Assembly (NCBI GenBank): GCA_900757205.1
Contig: CAAENA010000045.1
Span: 1-6,996, forward strand
Source: an uncultured Collinsella sp.
Lineage (GTDB): Bacteria; Actinomycetota; Coriobacteriia; Coriobacteriales; Coriobacteriaceae
Reading direction: 5' to 3'
DNA: 6,996 nt
In this document: positions 6,259-6,996 of the stretch, in pieces
Numbering within the stretch: position 1 is the stretch's first letter
How the letters are laid out: the number at the start of each line of letters is the position of its first letter
Translations under genes and position numbers: made by a program
Notes under the pieces: generated by a model
What the model saw: only the letters and a program-made list of their open reading frames with translations
The model's database searches: none
Told to the model about the DNA's origin: nothing

Positions 6259-6734
6259 GACTCCCCCTCACTTTGTTTTTCGGCAGCCATCTGCTGCTTA
6301 AATGCCTCGCACTCATCCCCTAGTACACGGGAAAACTTTCCGATCAGGCGCAATATCTCACGCTGCTCCCAAGGCTCCAGCGCGCCAAAGGCACGCTGCT
6401 CGGCCTTGACCGCCGGAAGCGCATAGTGCTCGGCAAATTGCTTGCCCTCATCGGTCAGGCGCACAACCTTGTTCTTACGGCTGCCTTCGGCAAACTCCAG
6501 CGTGGCGAAACCCCGCGCCGTCAAGGTTTTAATGGCCGAATTGATGGTCTGCTTGCTATAGAACCATTCGCTTGTCAGTCGACTTACGGCGACGCTACCG
6601 CCCGCCGTGCTGGTGTCGACAAGCATCCAATAGGCGCAGTCCGAAAGGCCGCAGGTACGCGAGAACTCCGAATAGATATGGTCGAGTCCGTTGAGCATCC
6701 GGTCGAAATCGACCAGCGTAACCGCACTATCCAT
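6246..6734 (-). CDS. MarR-family winged-helix transcriptional regulator
   Basis: A 162-residue DNA-binding regulator, probably a dimeric repressor that lets go of DNA when a small molecule binds. Residues about 47-100 look like a winged helix-turn-helix: VAVSRLTSEWFYSKQTINSAIKTLTARGF contains the two helices, with SKQTINSAIKTL (60-71) as recognition helix, and EGSRKNKVVRLTDEG (83-97) is the typical MarR wing and its exit. Helices at the two ends (about 6-40 and 105-150) would make the dimer interface, as in the family. It is the first gene of an operon with two ABC half-exporters and overlaps the first of them by 13 bp if that gene starts at GTG 6258. This is a common arrangement for drug-responsive efflux. 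The start at ATG 6734 has a modest GGTGGG site 4 nt upstream; an earlier ATG stops after three codons. The ligand is unknown. Confidence 0.9.
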   Translation of the reverse strand: MDSAVTLVDFDRMLNGLDHIYSEFSRTCGLSDCAYWMLVDTSTAGGSVAVSRLTSEWFYSKQTINSAIKTLTARGFATLEFAEGSRKNKVVRLTDEGKQFAEHYALPAVKAEQRAFGALEPWEQREILRLIGKFSRVLGDECEAFKQQMAAEKQSEGESCDS

Positions 6735-6752
6735 CTATCCCACCATTCGATT

Positions 6753-6768
6753 GTCCGATTTTTGACCA
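6753..6768. promoter_or_regulatory. Direct-repeat operator candidate, copy 1
   Basis: GTCCGATTTTTGACCA matches the element at 6786-6801 in 14 of 16 positions. It lies just downstream of the predicted transcript start (about +5 to +20), where a bound repressor would block elongation. It is probably one of two binding sites for the MarR-family regulator; the protein-DNA link is inferred. Confidence 0.5.
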
Positions 6769-6779
6769 ATTTGTTTTCT

Positions 6780-6808
6780 AGATTAGTCCGAGTTTTGACT
6801 ATCGTCAA
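6780..6808 (-). promoter_or_regulatory. Promoter of the MarR-ABC-ABC operon
   Basis: On the minus strand TTGACG (6808-6803) and TAATCT (6785-6780) are separated by exactly 17 bp, a near-consensus housekeeping promoter. Transcription would start near 6773, giving a leader of about 40 nt before the ATG at 6734. Putative operators lie inside and just downstream of it. Confidence 0.75.
6786..6801. promoter_or_regulatory. Direct-repeat operator candidate, copy 2 (inside the promoter spacer)
   Basis: GTCCGAGTTTTGACTA is the second copy, 33 bp from the first (about three helical turns, so on the same DNA face). It fills the 17-bp spacer between the -35 and -10 boxes. Its TTGAC end also forms an inverted repeat, TTGAC-N4-GTCAA (6795-6808), that overlaps the -35 box. 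Binding here would exclude RNA polymerase. Confidence 0.5.
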
Positions 6809-6849
6809 TAAGCTCGTTATATATGGACGGCTCTACATAGCATATCGAC

Positions 6850-6887
6850 AAAAAAAGACCGCCGGCGCGGGGGCGGCGCCGGCGGTC
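6850..6887 (-). terminator. Strong Rho-independent terminator of the right-edge gene
   Basis: Perfect 12-bp GC-rich arms (6857-6868 and 6876-6887) around a 7-nt loop, followed on the minus strand by seven T (6856-6850). It lies about 28 bp beyond the TAA at 6915-6917 and separates that gene from the MarR operon promoter. Confidence 0.93.
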
Positions 6888-6914
6888 ACGCGAGAATAGC
6901 GATGTGTTTGCCCG

Positions 6915-6996
6915 TTAGGCAGCGACGGCCTCGTAGACCGTGGCGCCCGAGAAGCTGTCGTGCAGGCTCTTGCCGCAGATCCAAGGCAGCTCGACG
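6915..6996 (-). CDS. C-terminal 26 residues of an unidentified protein (5' part outside window)
   Basis: An open minus-strand frame enters from the right edge and stops at TAA (6917-6915). The visible tail reads VELPWICGKSLHDSF, then SGATVYEAVAA. GC-ending codons dominate (CTG, GGC, AAG, GAC, GTC), as in the neighbouring genes, and the strong terminator directly downstream confirms that a real transcript ends here. I do not recognise the family from so short a tail. It is not obviously part of the MarR-ABC operon, being terminated before that promoter. Confidence 0.7.
   Translation of the reverse strand, partial: VELPWICGKSLHDSFSGATVYEAVAA

Noticed and set aside
1..6996. Mobile elements, CRISPR arrays, tRNA or rRNA genes, toxin-antitoxin or defence modules
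   Set aside because: No transposase or integrase, regularly spaced repeats, RNA gene or defence-type domain is visible; the gene content is metabolic and transport.

Overview
The window reads like ordinary chromosome from a GC-rich Gram-positive bacterium, most probably a gut actinobacterium of the Coriobacteriia (Collinsella-like). That placement is an inference from base composition, GC-ending codons, strong AAGGAG/AGGGAGG ribosome binding sites and the mix of protein families; nothing here fixes the species. Six protein-coding genes are recognisable, plus the last codons of a seventh that I could not identify.

Left part (1-819): the first 174 codons of a branched-chain aminotransferase (ilvE) run leftwards off the window edge. 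Behind them lies a leader of about 150 nt with a candidate promoter, a 9-bp tandem repeat, and a hairpin terminator that belongs to the next gene. Positions 820-1467 (minus) encode a DedA-family membrane protein. It is divergent from a serine O-acetyltransferase gene (cysE/epsC, 1692-2396, plus), and 224 bp of regulatory DNA separate them.

Middle (2397-2504): cysE converges on the transporter operon. The gap holds a GC-rich hairpin that probably terminates both sides, and a second, perfect 12-bp palindrome that overlaps the stop codon of the last transporter gene.

Right part (2505-6734, minus): a compact three-gene operon. A MarR-type regulator comes first, then two ABC half-exporters, with 13-bp overlap and 1-bp spacing between stops and starts. 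The two halves are asymmetric. The 578-residue half has a degenerate ATPase site (Asp for the catalytic Glu, Gln for the switch His), and the 671-residue half has an intact site but a degenerate signature motif. This is the pattern of heterodimeric multidrug-type exporters such as LmrCD and TM287/288. The promoter is a textbook -35/-10 pair whose spacer is filled by one copy of a 16-bp element; a second copy lies just past the predicted start point. The simplest reading is a drug-sensing repressor controlling itself and the exporter.

Right edge (6850-6996): a perfect 12-bp-stem terminator with a 7-T tract and the last 26 codons of an unidentified minus-strand gene.

I see no mobile element, CRISPR array, RNA gene or phage signal. 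I found no clearly undescribed system; the most useful leads are the MarR operator architecture, the acidic N-terminal extension of one transporter half, and the short overlapping frame in the ilvE leader.
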